A DNA stretch of 64,000 nt from Perognathus longimembris pacificus (lineage: Eukaryota; Chordata; Mammalia; Rodentia; Heteromyidae): positions 19,533,360-19,597,359 of the forward strand of contig NC_063167.1 of NCBI RefSeq assembly GCF_023159225.1, read 5' to 3'. Each line of letters begins with the position of its first letter. Positions within the stretch are counted from its first letter, which is position 1. The notes beneath the pieces are model-generated. The model was not told the DNA's origin. It did not search any database and worked only from the letters and a program-made list of their open reading frames with translations. The position numbers were made by a program, and so were the translations under genes. Below, piece after piece: positions 44,576 to 57,420 of the stretch.

Positions 44576-47500
44576 CAATGAACACCATGCTGCTGACTCC
44601 CCCGCCGGGGAGGGAGTAAGTGGAAATAGTCCCCCACAAGATGTCAGCTCTACTGGCAGTGCCAACCTTCATTGTAGTCATGTTAAGACAGGCTTTGGGA
44701 TGCGATATTGGGCCTCTATCAGAACCAACCTCCAGCCCAGCACCTGATTATCAATAAACTCTCTGAAGACGCTGTGTCCCAAGTGTGGCCCAATCCTCCT
44801 GCCTAGCCCCCTAGCCACCAGGCCCATTACTGGCTCTAGATAGTGCCCCTCTCCCCACAGCCTGGCATGCAATAAGCCCTTCCCATATGACCATGTCAGA
44901 GACCACCTGAGCCACTTGTGGACTCGCCTGCTCCCCAAAGAACCAGGTTCTCAGACTGCTCACCAACCATTGACTGGCCAGCCCCATGATATATGTGGAG
45001 GCCATACGCCCTATAGGAAGTCCCAAGCCAGCTTTTGGGTCTCCTTCTTGGTCTCCTGAGCTGGGAGGGAAGAAGTAGGCTTGAGGTGGCACAGCGAGGT
45101 CTTACACTGACTGCTCCTCTCACTCAGGAGAGGCCAGTGATTCATCCCACCCCACCTCCGGGCCAGTGATCCCAGAAGGGGGAGGAGACAGAGACCAGGT
45201 GGCATTTGCTGCCAGGAACCCTAATACTGCCTCTATGCACAGGCCCCAGCTGCCTCCGAGTCTACAACAGGGCAGAAGGGAAAGCTAAGGCACGCATCAT
45301 CCAAGAGGACTGGGAGGAGCCTGGAACCATGTTAGTACATGAGCGCCCCAAGTGTAGAGGCTGGCTTGCGGGCAGGGCTTATGAGCTCTTTACCACTTTG
45401 CAGGACTGTGGATACCTGCTATGCAGGTACTTCTTACAGGTACCTGTAGGGCTCTGTCCTTGAAGACCTACAGTACATCTGCTTTCCCATCAGCCACCAG
45501 CATCAAACACAGACAGACCTGCTGCCTACAACATCCTTCCTCACTCAACCACCTGCTGTCTCTTGTTTTGAATGAAGATAACGCACCACACACCTGCAGG
45601 CACCAGTCACTGTGCACTCCACTGCCAAGCACTGTGCTCAGTCCTCACTAGGATCAGTCTGTCCACCTCACTAATGAAAAGCTAGGCTCCAAAAGCACAT
45701 CCCACTGGAGAGAGGCCGAGGTGGGACATGAACTCAGACCTGCCTAATTCCCAGGGTCTGCTTTCTCCACTAAACTATGCTGGGTCTGATGGACAAAATG
45801 CAGCCCTCCTTGGACTCTCCTTCCCTGGTGCTACGGGACCCAGGTCATTTCTCAAGCCTGCCGAGAGCTGGGGCCTTGGCACATGTATTTCCCTTTCCCC
45901 TGGCAGGAACCTGGATCTCCTTGGTTGCCTCCAGCGGCTCCCCACTGTGAGGGCTTGGTTATAAGCCTCCACCCCCTACTGACAGATCCAGTCTTGTTTT
46001 CCCTTCCCACAAGGCAGCAAGCAGACTGCAAGGCCACATGGACCAGTGGGAGGGAGGACACGGATTCTGGAGCCAGACTGAGGTGGGCTTGATGCTCAGC
46101 TCTGCCACCATCTTGCTGTACCTCTCTGAGCTTCAGATTCTTCAACAGAAAGTAAAGGTAGCGCCTCCTCCCACATGGGGCTGGGGGCATCTCCTTCTCA
46201 CCATCCCTTGAGTAGGGAAAATGCTTTCCTCCATCCTTCCTCTCATAATACTCTTCCCTCCGTCTCAATCTGCCAACATCTGCAACATGTCAAGTGCCAC
46301 CTCTTCCAAGAAGCCTTCCTAAGCGGGCCACACAGGGCTCTGGAGGTGCTAATCCCTTTTCTGTGGCCTAGTCCCCAGGTCACCTTTTGCTCTAGCTATC
46401 ATTACCTTGGCTCATTCTTCTGCAGCCGCCAGGGAAGGGTCTCAGCGTCTAGCACCCTCTCATACAGAGGACCTGGACTCTGGACGCAGAGCACAAAACA
46501 AGCATCCCACAAACTGGGGGCTTTCCCCACCAACTGACAGAGGCCACTCTCAGTTCAGCCTGGCCTCAGCAGACAGGGCTCATGAGTTCTTCCCCACTTT
46601 GCAGGGCTGTGGATTCCTGCGAGGCCATGCTCCCCAAACCCCACACAACCTGGCCCTCTCAGCCTCCTGTGTCTGAATGTGTTAAAAATAACCATGGTAA
46701 TCACTACTTCCATGGGGAAAGAGTGCTCAGATGTACACAGCAGGCCTCCCTTCCCAGCAATGTCTGCACCCTCTTGGGGTCCACCCCGGGGCCCTGAATG
46801 GGTGCCTATTGGTCCCCTTGAAACACGGCTCTGCTATCCCTCTCTGTGGCTCCCCGGCCCCAGCAGGGCCTCTGGGCTCTACAGTGTACCATGCTTTTGG
46901 AAATTCCTGGTTCTATCCTGCAAATCCAGTCAACAGGGTCTCCCTGTGAGACCAGGCATGCAGACAGCATGTCCAACTCCCCTGCAAGAATTCTCCCTCC
47001 CCCAGCAGCTGACCTGCTCACCCAGCCTCCCACGTGAGCTGGCTGGGCCATTCTGCCCTCTCCTGTGGCCAGAAGCTCCTGAAGAGCAGGGACCCACATC
47101 GAACTCAATCCATCTCTTCCGCGACGCCCCATTTCTTGCTGCTTATTTAAGCTGCTAGCCAACAGGATGAGGTCCTAGCTTGTCTTGGGAGGACAGGCAG
47201 AGCCCTGGCCCCATCTCCCTCCACCAGGGCTGCCAGCCAGCAGCTCATCCTCTTATAGCTCTTACTCTGGATATTTCACACCTTTCCGCCTTTGCACAGG
47301 CTGTTCCCCCTGCCGCCATAGCCCTTCCTTGAGGCTTTCCCAAAGCACAGGGCAGGGTGGCTTGGGAGGCTCGTGACCATGAACTAACACATCATCCCCG
47401 GCTGGGAAAGTTGCCCCTTCCTGGGTGTCTAGAATATGCTGCCTGGTTGAGATAGTTGGGTTGTTGTCCTACTGGAGTTTGTTGTCCTACCATGATTAAT

Positions 47501-47959
47501 AGAGGCCACTTCCCCTGCGGTCACCTCAGAGGCAGCCTTCCACCTGCATGGAGGCCAGTCTCCGTGCAGCTCTGCACTTGCACAGATCTCCACCGTGCTA
47601 CTTTCCCTAACAAGTGGAGAGGCAGGACGGGCATGGAGCTAGATTTTTATAAGGTTGCTTCATTTCCCCTGTGGTTGTTTCCTTGCTTATCTTCAATTTC
47701 AGACAGTGATACTCTGCCCATTTATGATTCAAAAACCTCTCTAATACATTAAACTTGAAAAGCAACTCAACTTAAGGAGCAACCTCACAGGCTAGTGAGA
47801 TTCTTCTTCACTCCTCAAAACCCAACTCTGAATGAACTTCTCTACTCCCTTCCCCGTCCCTTTGCGGTTTGCTTCCCCACTCTCCCGTCCCCCTCGGCAT
47901 CCAGCTCACGCAGTCCTATCTGGCATGCTAAACTCTACCACTATTTATTCGGGATCTAT

Positions 47960-48335
47960 GGCATGCCAGTGCTAAGGCTTGGATGTGGCTTGAGGGTGTT
48001 CCAGGCGCTCATGTGTTGAAACTGAATCTCCATTTCAAGGTAGTAAGAGAGTGGAGACTTAATCTGAATAGGGTTTTTGAGAGGTGGGGCCTCTGGGAGG
48101 CCTTGGTGAGTGGAGCCCCCAGGATGAACTCTGGTGGCTTTAGAAGAGGAGAAACAAATATACTTAGGCGCATTGACTCCCTTCTCTCACCAAATGATAG
48201 GACTCTGCAGCAAAGAGACCATCACAGGATAATGGGCTCTTGACCTTGAAACAAACCATGAGCCAAAATGAACCTCCTTGCTTTTAAACTTATCCAGCCT
48301 GTGATAGTGTGTTGGTAGCAACGGGACATGAGCCA
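47960..48335 (+). mobile_element. LTR-like relic (MaLR-type, tentative)
   Basis: CTCATGTGTTGAAACTGAAT, GAGGTGGGGCCTCTGGGAGG and ATGAGCCAAAATGAACCTCC follow the order of old MaLR-like LTR consensus sequences. It is non-coding. Confidence 0.5.
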
Positions 48336-49318
48336 ACGCAGAGAAGCACTGCGCTAGGTGCTAACCCACATTCCCACGCATCCTCCCCTCTGCTCTATGG
48401 AACAGATCCCACTCTCCCCATGTCACAGGTGGTAAAATGCTGGCGAAGCAACTTGTCATGGTCATGTACCTAGAGAGTGCTGAGGGTCAGGGCCAGTTTG
48501 ACTCCTGTCTGTGGCCTTGACCATACAGTAACGGCCCTCTGCTGGAGGGCAGAAAGGGCTCCTCACTCCCCTCTCATCTCACCCATCCAGAATCAACCCA
48601 AGGTCTGGCCTATACTAATAAGGGATGATCTGCTGAGAGGTTGGGGGGAGTTTGAGCCCCACTCCCCCATTCCCCATCCTGGAAAGGAGCATATGCTCTC
48701 CAACAGTACAGAGCCTTCAGAAAAACCCACTGCCAGACTTGGCTCTCAGCGAAGGCCTGCCTCCTCACTCTCAGAGCCCCAAGCAGGCAAGTGGGACCCC
48801 ACTTCCTGACACCAGACCAGAGGACCTGAACAAGGAGCAAGGCCACTCTTACAACACAATCGGGCAGGTCAGAGGCCCTTCCAAGTGGGAACAAAGATGG
48901 AGTACATTGTACATGTGGCTTAGACGGAGGAAGATCTCTGCATAACTGAGGGCAAGGTGTTTCAGAGGAAGGGAACAGCCCAAGCACAGGCAGGGAGGCT
49001 GACAAGCAGGGGGACCTGGGGACAGAGGGCGGCAGTTGAACGGGTGAGGGGGAAGTGGAGAGGAGGCTCCAAAGAGTATGGCAGTGTTCCCAAAATGGAG
49101 TTGGGATTAGAATGCCAGGTCGGGATGCTTTGGCAGAACTAGGGTCTCTGACACTGGATCAGAGAAGTCATGCAGAGAATCGGGGATCCTGAGGCACCAA
49201 GACGGGGCATCACCTTGTCCAAGTCACATGACAGCAGAACCAGAGTCAGAGCTGAACCCACTTTTGCCTCCCAGGAGCCCCCAGATTCCCCTAATGACCA
49301 CATCTCTAGAAGGCAGAC

Positions 49319-49449
49319 CAGCTGGATCTGGTGGCATGGGTCCACGATCCCAGAACTCAAAAGGCAGAGGCAGAAAGATGGAGAGTTTGAGGCTAGTTTG
49401 AGGGAGATATAGTAAGATTTTTGTCTCTTCAAATAAAAATAAATAAATA
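49319..49449 (+). mobile_element. B1-like monomer in ADGRB2 intron
   Basis: GGTGGCATGGGTCCACGATCC, read as a diverged 7SL head, is followed by AAAAGGCAGAGGCAGAAAG and an AAATAAATAAATAA tail. Confidence 0.6.
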
Positions 49450-49450
49450 A

Positions 49451-49685
49451 GCTGGGCACCAGTGACCCTTGCCCGTAATCCTAGCTACTCGGGAGGCTGA
49501 GAGAGATCTGAGGATGGCAGTTCCAGCCTGGGCAGGAAAGTCCATGAGACTCATCTCCAATTAGTCACAGAAAAAGCCGGAAGTGCATTGTGTCTCAAAT
49601 GGTAGCGTGCTAGCCTTAAGCAATAACAAGGAGCTCAGGGACAGTGCCTAAGCCCAGAGTTCAAGCCCTGGGACTAACTAGCAGC
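49451..49685 (+). mobile_element. Dimeric SINE in ADGRB2 intron
   Basis: A forward copy inserted into the A-rich tail of the preceding B1-like monomer, with CTACTCGGGAGGCTGAG and CAGAGTTCAAGCCCTGGG. Confidence 0.82.
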
Positions 49686-52274
49686 AGCATCCATCTGAGG
49701 TGGGACAGTGCCCCAGGAAAAGGGGATATTTGGCAGAGGCGGGCAGGTGTCGCACACGGGGCTCACTCTGCACAGCCAGCCCTCATGGGTCAGTACCTGC
49801 TGGGGACAGGAGGACCAGTGGGCTGAGCTGTAGGCCAAGGCTGGTCCTCGGGAGGTAGGCTCTGCACCAGGCACTGCTTCTGCCATCCACCTCCGAGTCT
49901 CAGCCTCAGCCGGCCTGTGCCAGCCCTCCGCGAGCTCCTTCCTGCCTGCCTTCCTCTCTTCCTCTCCCCACACTTAACAGATTGCGGCAGCAAGATGGCA
50001 CAAATTTATGGCTCAACTCACCAAAAATAACAAGAGATCTATCAAAGGCAGTTTGCGTGAAATTAACAGGCGCCTGTACCCTCTTGTCAAATACACTCAG
50101 CTCTGAGGCAGGCCAAGGAACCCCAAGGGGTCACTGCCCAGCTGCCCCCAGCCTCCTTGCTCCTCCAGGACCAACCTAAGCCCATTCTGTTTGGTCTTGC
50201 TGCTGACCTCACTCAAGGGCGTCCAAGAGAAGGGGAGGCCAGCTTCTCTACTTCCAGTGCCCAGCAGAGGGGCTGGGATGAGGGTCTCTTCCAGGTCACC
50301 ACGATCCCCATGAACCTCACTCTCTAGCAGCTTTGAGTGCCAGCCCATTCCCTTGAAGCCCACCCACAGTGAGGCACGGAGCAGGGCACGGAGAGGACCC
50401 AAGGACTGAGCGAAGGTGGTCCTCCCCCCCACCCCCACCCCGGGGCACAGAACACTCCAAAGCCCTCATGATGCCTCCAGCCCACAGACACGCCCCACCA
50501 CATGGAACACACTGAGTCACGTGCCTGCTGTCTCTCGCACCAGAAAGGTTGAGCAGGAGGGAGGAGGTGGCAGAGCAGAGGAACCTCCCACCTGCCAGGG
50601 GAGATGAAGGGGCCATGCCAGCCAGCTCCGGGGACAAGCGTACCATGTGAGCTCACTTATGCTGGCTGAGGCCACCGTGCCCCATGTCTACTGTCTACAG
50701 GGGCCCTTCTTGCAGAGCAACTACATGAACAGATGCCAAGTAGGACAGAGGACAAGAGCAAAGGTCAAGCTTAGGAAGAGCTGGGAATCCCAACCCAGGG
50801 ATCCCTGCTCAGAAAACCATCTTCTACCCAAGAACAATCAGCCATCCAATCTCCATTTGCCTCTAGTCCCAGGGGGCTCTACAGAGGCGCTGATGATAGT
50901 GCCATTCCTGTCCCTGGTCTTCCTGACCCCTGACGACACCGGGCTACCAATCAACTCGTGCTTCCGGCTTCCACCAAGCCCAGCTGGCTGCTCCTGGCTC
51001 TGTGCTCCACATGGCAGCCTGCCCAGCCAGTGCCAGCCCATGAGGGCAAAGTCTTGCTCTGCCCACTGCAGACCACTAGGCCAATGGACCACAGAAAATG
51101 CCAGAAAAAAAAGAACCTGCCCTCGGCTAAGCAGAATGGGAGAGGCCTCCAGAGTGACAGGCGGTGGCAGCCATGCAGGAAGAGCCATAAACCTCCTGAT
51201 ATACGCGTGGTGCTCTCCGCCGATGTTCGACAAAGAAGCAAATTCAATTTCTTCCTGCAGGCACTAAATCCCAGGCCAGCCTCCAGGGCCTGTAACCTGC
51301 CCACGGCCTAGCTGTCACTCGGACGGCTTCATTGACCGAAGTTAGAGTCCAAACTGGCCTGGGAGAGAGGCCACAGCAAGGCCACTGGGCACTCACGGTA
51401 GATGGGCATGATGGCAGATATCTCGTGGAGGCAGCCACAAAGGCCCCCATCCAAAGCACTAGAAGAGGCTACGGCCATTGTAAGTCCCCTCTCTAACTAA
51501 TTCAAGGACACCTTCCCATTTTACAGACAAACCCATGCCCTGGTCATTCATTCAAGGTAACAGCTAAAGGCCATGTCCAGGTGCTCCTGAGCTAGGCTCC
51601 AAAGCAGTGATGGGAGAAGGCGACAATCTCCAGCCCTCCCAGCAGCCTTTACACCAGCCCACTAGCCCTGACCCCAGCCTCTGGGGGTAGGCCAGTACTT
51701 GTTATCCAATGGGGAAATGAAGCCACAGAGAGGGGCAGGGTCTCCCTGTACAGTGGTCAGCTTCCAGACTTGCTTTCCTCCCACTTCCACCCCTGTCCTT
51801 GGCCTTGCTGGGTCCCTAGGCCAGTCCCTGGCTCAGTACTGGCTACAGGCATGCAGAGTCCAGCTAGAGGGCCTGGGGCCTAGAAGCTGCAGAAAGTGGA
51901 GCAGTGGAAGGTGGCCATGGCTCTGGGGCTGGGGTGGGTGTGGGAACAGGCAGGCACAAGGGCTTCAAGAGTTTTTGCCCAGTCAGCAAGAAGCTTCAGC
52001 AGCTGGCAGCCTCGGTCCCAGAAGACATGGGCCCGGTGGGGGGTGGGAGGAGGGGGGAGTTGGGACACTGGGAGCTGGGCCAGCTGGGGCCTCCGAGGCA
52101 GCCTCAGGGCTCAGGCCTCGTCACCCAGCCACACTCTTCCTCGCCTCCTTGTGCCCCGACTGTGGGGCACTGCCAAAAACCATTGACCTGTGTGGGCAGG
52201 GACACAACTCTGCTTCCTGCCTACTCCAGCCCCTGGGCAAACTTGTCAACTCACAGTGCCAGAGCCTGCCAGAG

Positions 52275-52445
52275 CCACTGTGAGCTTTGGGCCTTTGCAC
52301 ACTGCTCCATCTGCCTGGAATGCCCTTCCGTGGCTCATACCACTCCCACTTGTTCTGCAGATCTCTGTCCTGCGCCCATCCCTTCACGAGGTCTCCCGTT
52401 GACTGCCCAGCTGGGCGTCGCCTCCCAGGGTTTCACCTGGCTTTG
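52275..52445 (+). mobile_element. L2-like relic in ADGRB2 intron
   Basis: GGGCCTTTGCACACTGCTCC and ATCTGCCTGGAATGCCCTTC are classic L2 3' end words. Confidence 0.6.
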
Positions 52446-52667
52446 CACCCTCGCCTGGCCCCATTCGTTCACCGTTCACTGGGCAGTGCACTCACTCTTC
52501 CAGAGTGAGCTCTAACCCTGTACCATTCCAACGACTTCTGCTCAAGACTGAGCACAGAGGTGACAAACATGAGTGACTCCATGACAAGCTGCCAGGACGA
52601 GACCTGGAGACACCATCAGCCCCCTATCCACCCCACCCCACCCCACCAGGGCCCTGCGCACACTCAC

Positions 52668-53466
52668 CATATCTCATCTCGGTGGTGAATAGGTCATTGC
52701 TGCTCCCCGAGTGCAAGTCGGCCTCGGCAGGTGGGGCTGGACCCCCAGGCACCAGGGCATTGGACAGGGTGTGGGCAGCAGGAGGACCTGGAGGTGTAGT
52801 GGTGGCAGGGCTGGCCCCTGCCTCCCCAGGGCAGCTGCAGCCTGGCTGAGCAAAGCCACAGGCCTTGCCCGCAGCTCGGCCACACTCCTCACTCCAGCGG
52901 CAAAGCACTCCACAGGTGAACTGGCTGGAGTTGTTGTTGTTGATGAGCAAGACCTCCACAAAGCGGAAGGCTAGGGCAGCAGGCGCCAGCAGGCGTGGGG
53001 CCTCTGAGGGCTCAGCTGACAGACAGAGCTGCACAAAGTTCTTGTCGAAGTGCAGGAAAGTAAAGGGGCCTGAGCCACCACACAGCTCCAAACCCACTGC
53101 CGCCTCCTCCTCCTCCTCTGGCCTCCCCACCTCAGACTCTGCCTGGGCCACAGCCTCCTCGGGGCTAGGCCGCAGGCAGGTGAAGTTGACCAGGTAGTGG
53201 TCCAGGGGCAGCAGACGGGGGGCAAAGTGGGCGCACACCTGCTCCTGGCGGTTGAAGCGCAGATAGAGGGAGTACTTGGTGGGGTCGGGGTTCTCCAGGG
53301 TCCAGGAACAGCCTGAGGCGATGGTAGGAAAGAGGTCCTGCAGTGAGAAGGCCCCGTAGAGCACACCCGAGGCCAGGGCGGAGCAGGCACTGGGGGCAGG
53401 GTCGAAGGCGGTGGCCAGGCGCAGGGACAGAATCACAGACAGTAAGAGGGGACAGGCTGGGGTCAT
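52668..53466 (-). CDS. ADGRB2: ADGRB2 coding exon 1: signal peptide and CUB-like N-terminus
   Basis: Encodes residues 1-266 plus one base. The start is the ATG at 53466-53464 (A at -3), 15 bases after the acceptor at 53482. The leader [20 protein letters not shown] is a clear signal peptide. The mature region has many cysteines, an acidic run EEEEE, an INNNNSS glycosylation patch and a proline/threonine-rich segment before the donor. The donor is GTGAGTG at 52667. The human protein has about 12 extra N-terminal residues from another upstream exon that I could not find; the in-frame codons GKGHR before the ATG match the end of that longer form, so a longer isoform remains possible. Confidence 0.96.
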
Positions 53467-53481
53467 CCTATGTCCCTTGCC
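53467..53481 (-). other. ADGRB2: 5'UTR part of ADGRB2 exon 2
   Basis: Fifteen bases between the acceptor (CTCTCTCCACAG ending at 53482) and the ATG. They are open in the coding frame. Confidence 0.8.
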
Positions 53482-53599
53482 CTGTGGAGAGAGACAGAAG
53501 TCAGCAGGGCCCAGCACAGCTAGCATAGGTTTTGCAGTTCCAGAGGCCAGACATGGGTAGTGGGCTTAGGGTGCAGACCACACCCTCCAAAGTCACTCA

Positions 53600-53775
53600 C
53601 ATCCACCTGTGTGATCTGGACAGGCGCTTGACCTCTCTGAGCCTGTTTCCTTACCTGTAAAATGGAGTGATGCCAGTACCTATCTCACAGGTCTCCTACA
53701 AGGGCGAAATGAGATAAGTGAGGGGAAGGGCTCAGGAACATGCTTGGAATCTCGTAAGCCCTGAATTTCCACAGG
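53600..53775 (+). mobile_element. MIR-like relic in ADGRB2 intron 1
   Basis: GACCTCTCTGAGCCTGTTTC, CTTACCTGTAAAATGGAGTG and GGGCGAAATGAGATAAGTG are an almost complete MIR. Confidence 0.7.
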
Positions 53776-56749
53776 CTTGAGTTTTTGTCACCACCGTTCT
53801 ATGTATGATTCCTCCTGTTCAGCCCATCAACTACAGGCATCTGGGTCTGATGCTCAGACCCAAACCCAGCCCCACCACCCTGCCTTTATTCTCCATAACT
53901 GTTGCTCTCAATCACACTGTGTCGTGATCAGCTGTGAGGAGTGTCACGAATAATCCAGCAGTGATTGTCACAGTGGTGATGTTTGACAACGATTTGCTTT
54001 TCTATAAATCAGAGCAATTCAAGGTTATTCCTGCAACAGTGTCATCCTCCATCACTCTCTTCAGTAAACGAAAGAGAAAGGAATGGAGCCATAGACCATG
54101 TGCCTGGGACCATGCACAACCCAGCCATGCCCATGGGAGGGAGGGCACTGCCAGTGCAAACGCCATGAGTATCACTGCCATGGATTTCCTGGTCAGAACA
54201 AGAAGGGCTGGGTAAGATGACACTGGGCTTTAGTGCCAGCCTAGGCAGTCACTTCCTGGCTGAGTGTCATGGCCTCAGTTTCCTCATCTACAGAATGACA
54301 CAGGATGTCCCTCTATCCCCTTGCTCTTTCTCCAGGGCTTAGCACCTACGAGTGAGGACCAGGATTTGTTAGCTTCTACCTCCTCTCCGGGGTGCAACCA
54401 GCTGAGACTCCAGCAGGTGCGAGTGTACTCCAGGTGGGAGGACATGGGAGGACCCAGGCCCCCTCCAGACGCAGCAGTCAAGCCAGAGGACTACAGTCGC
54501 CCTGCTATCCATTAGGCCAGGATAGAAACACTGGCCAAAGCCACCCAGCTCCACCCCATTGCCTAGAGCTTGGCCGTCCAGTCCTATCCCCAAAAGTTAT
54601 CCATGTGGCTCCCCAGCTCCCTGCAGCAGTACAGCTCACAGCTCTGGATGGGGCCCTAGAGCCCCGTGATTCCACATTAGAGGGGGAAAGACGAGGCCTT
54701 GAGAAGGGAGGCCACATGCTCAGGATCACATGAGAGTGGCCTGGGATAGGGACTGGAATCCAGAACCTCACCCCCCCCCACCCACCCACAGTTCCTCCCT
54801 GCTGTAGAGCATCTTGCTCCTTCCCTTTGCTTAGCTGCTCAGGATTCATGCCAAGTGGACATGCTATTGGACCTGGGTACTGAATCACAAACACACGATA
54901 GCTCACAGGTGTGGCTTCGTTTTCCCCAGACACAGCTGCTCCCCAGGGACAGATTTCCTCTTAGCGCTGCTAATAGTAGGAGGGGCACAGGAATCAGAAC
55001 CTCAGCACTTCAACCGCTGCTGCCGCATCCACAGTGCTCCAAATCCCCCATTCCCACATGCTGCCCCCAGAGCCAGGGCCAATCACAAAGCCACACAGTG
55101 GACAGGGCCACCAAGGGCTCACCTGGCAAGCCCATTCAACAGGGAGGAGCTCCCCCACCCCTACAAAAACCAGAACAGGCTGTCTTCCCTCCACCAGCAC
55201 CCTGGTTTGAACCAAAGAAGCCAGGACCAGACCCTTGGCCTTCCCTACCTTACATCATGCCTGCCCCAAACTGTTCAGCTAACCCAGCCTACTGCAGCAC
55301 CAGGAAGCTCCCAGCTGATGATGAGTGACATCCAATCCCCCCGCTGCCCCCAATTATTTTTAAGCAGGCTGCAAAATTCAGGCCATGGCTATAGCTCGGT
55401 GCAGTAGAGGTGGGGGCTCATTATAACTGGCCTCCCCTCCCCTACTTAGAGCAAGGCAGGGAGCATCCGGACACATACCTCAAGAGGCTTGGGCCTGAAC
55501 ATCCTTTTGCCCTGAAGATGCATACAGAAAAGCAGGCAGGCACAGCTGTGTGTGAAGACAGAGTTCACAGGTGTTCTGCATATGAACAGATATGCATGCA
55601 CACAGACATGCACACCAACCAAGAAAACCACAGAACTTGGATTTCACATGTGTGCAGGGGTGCACACACACACCAAGAGATGCGCACCTAGTCCCAATGT
55701 GAACACATAGGTATTGGGCTAGCTGGCTGGATCTGCCTCCATTACCCCTTTTTTTGTGTGTGTTTCTGAAGCTGGGAGCACAAACCGACCCCCTGGCTCC
55801 ACCTCCTGGATCTCTGCTATTCCCAACCCTTTAGGAAGCACTGGGGGCACACTGTTCATAGCCAAAGCCTGGTTTCTCCAGAACTGAGCCACCTGTAAAC
55901 ACTTGCCTAAGCCCCCCTCATCCACACGGTCTCCTCCAGACACCTTCACACCCATTTTGCAATTTCATCCTGGCCATGTGCGGACATCATAGTTCCTGCT
56001 GCAGAATAAGACCTGTGATGGGCCCTTTTATGTCCTTCCCACTCCTCCAATCCAAGCTGGGTCACAGAGAGTCGAAGTGCAGGGCCAGGGCCTGTCATTC
56101 TAAGGGAACTGACCCAAAGCACCCCCCTCCCCAGCTACCCTCTGGAAGGGGTCTTACTTAGAAGGATCTTGCCTCATGGGCAGCCCAAGTGCCGATTAGT
56201 CATGAGCAACCAAACCAAAGCCCGTTTCCCTCACTGAAATGGAGGGCCCATGTCCACCTTCCCTCTCGGCCTCCTACCAAATAGCCAGCCGAGCCTGGCC
56301 CACTAAAACAACTCTGACCAGTTCCCTAGCTGGTCTCTGCAGTAGCTCTCTTCTTGGCTGCCAGGCCCGGGCCATTGCCTGGGAAAAGCTCTTTGGAACT
56401 CTCAGGGTGGCTCTGCCACCATCAAGCCCAGGAAGGCCACAAAGTAGTCCAGTGCAGAAGAGGAAGAAAGAAGAGGGACTGATGTCAGCTGTGAGGAAGA
56501 ATTTCCTGCATCACGGAAGGATCCGAAGGCCTCTTCCCTCCAGGACTCTGGGCTGAGGTGGGTGAGGAGCTGCCTGGAGTCAGGTCGGCCTAGGGGAGTC
56601 TGTACCCAGCACACCCAGGGATCCCACGCTGACCAGGTATATTCAGGTCCTGATCCTCACAGACCCCTGGAGTCTGCCCAGCCTCGGGTTCCCCCCTCTA
56701 CACCGGAAAAGAGCCCATTGCTTTCTGCCAGCAGCTGGAAAGGCCATGA

Positions 56750-57420
56750 GAAGGCTGAGAGGGGGAGGGGGCGCAGAGAGGTTAAGAGGGACAGGGAGGG
56801 GCGCCTCGGAGCCGGGCGGGCCTCGGGGTGGGGGAGGGGGGCAGGGGGACGGGCCCGGGGTGAGCAGGGTCGCCGGGCCCGGGAGGGGGTGGTCCGGGCG
56901 GCGGTGGTCCGGGCGGCGGGCGGGGGAGGGGCTGGGCCACCGCACTTCCTCCGCGTTTATCCACCTGGCAGCTCCAATTCGCCTGCCCGTCACTCATCTC
57001 CCGGGTGCGCGCTGCGGGGACGAGCCCCGGGTTCCACGAAGGCGGGGACCCCCATGCAAGGCCTCCAGGTTCCGGGCCCGTGCACCGGACAGGGGCCAGC
57101 CAGATCGCCCCCGGCACCGGGAAGGCGCGCGCCCTCCACCCCGCCTCCCGAGCTGGGGGGCGGGACCCTCACGAGGCCTTCCCCCTCTGTCACAAGAGGG
57201 GGGCTCCAGCACGCCCCAAGGGGGCAAGGCAGGCGGACCCCGGAGGCCCCGGGGGCGGGGAGGCAGGCGGAGGGGAGGGGGCGGTGACTCAGCCGCCCTC
57301 CGCCCGCCTCCCCGGAACTTTGCAGCTGCTGGAGCCGCGGTTGCTACAGGAACCGCAAGCTTTTGTTCCCCAATGTCAGGGTCGCCCCTGCGGGCGGGGC
57401 TGCCACTGCCCGAGGGGACC
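56750..57420. promoter_or_regulatory. Second CpG island inside ADGRB2 intron 1
   Basis: GC- and CpG-rich, with Sp1-type boxes, an AP-1 site TGACTCA near 57285 and an ETS core CACTTCCTCC near 56941. It may be an alternative promoter or an enhancer. No clear minus-strand donor follows it. Confidence 0.45.

Larger units (their letters stand above)
41794..52667 (-). other. ADGRB2: ADGRB2 large intron between coding exons 1 and 2
   Basis: 10.9 kb. It contains two LTR-like relics (about 42446-42785 and 47960-48335), L2-like pieces, MIR-like pieces, one B1-like monomer and one dimeric SINE near 49.3-49.7 kb, and two CpG-containing unique stretches near 50.0 and 51.2 kb that may be conserved elements. 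No coding exon with matching phase was seen. Confidence 0.8.

Noticed and set aside
50647..51267. A 206-codon plus-strand frame inside the ADGRB2 intron
   Set aside because: It lacks a domain, signal or splice context and is antisense to the gene; probably chance.
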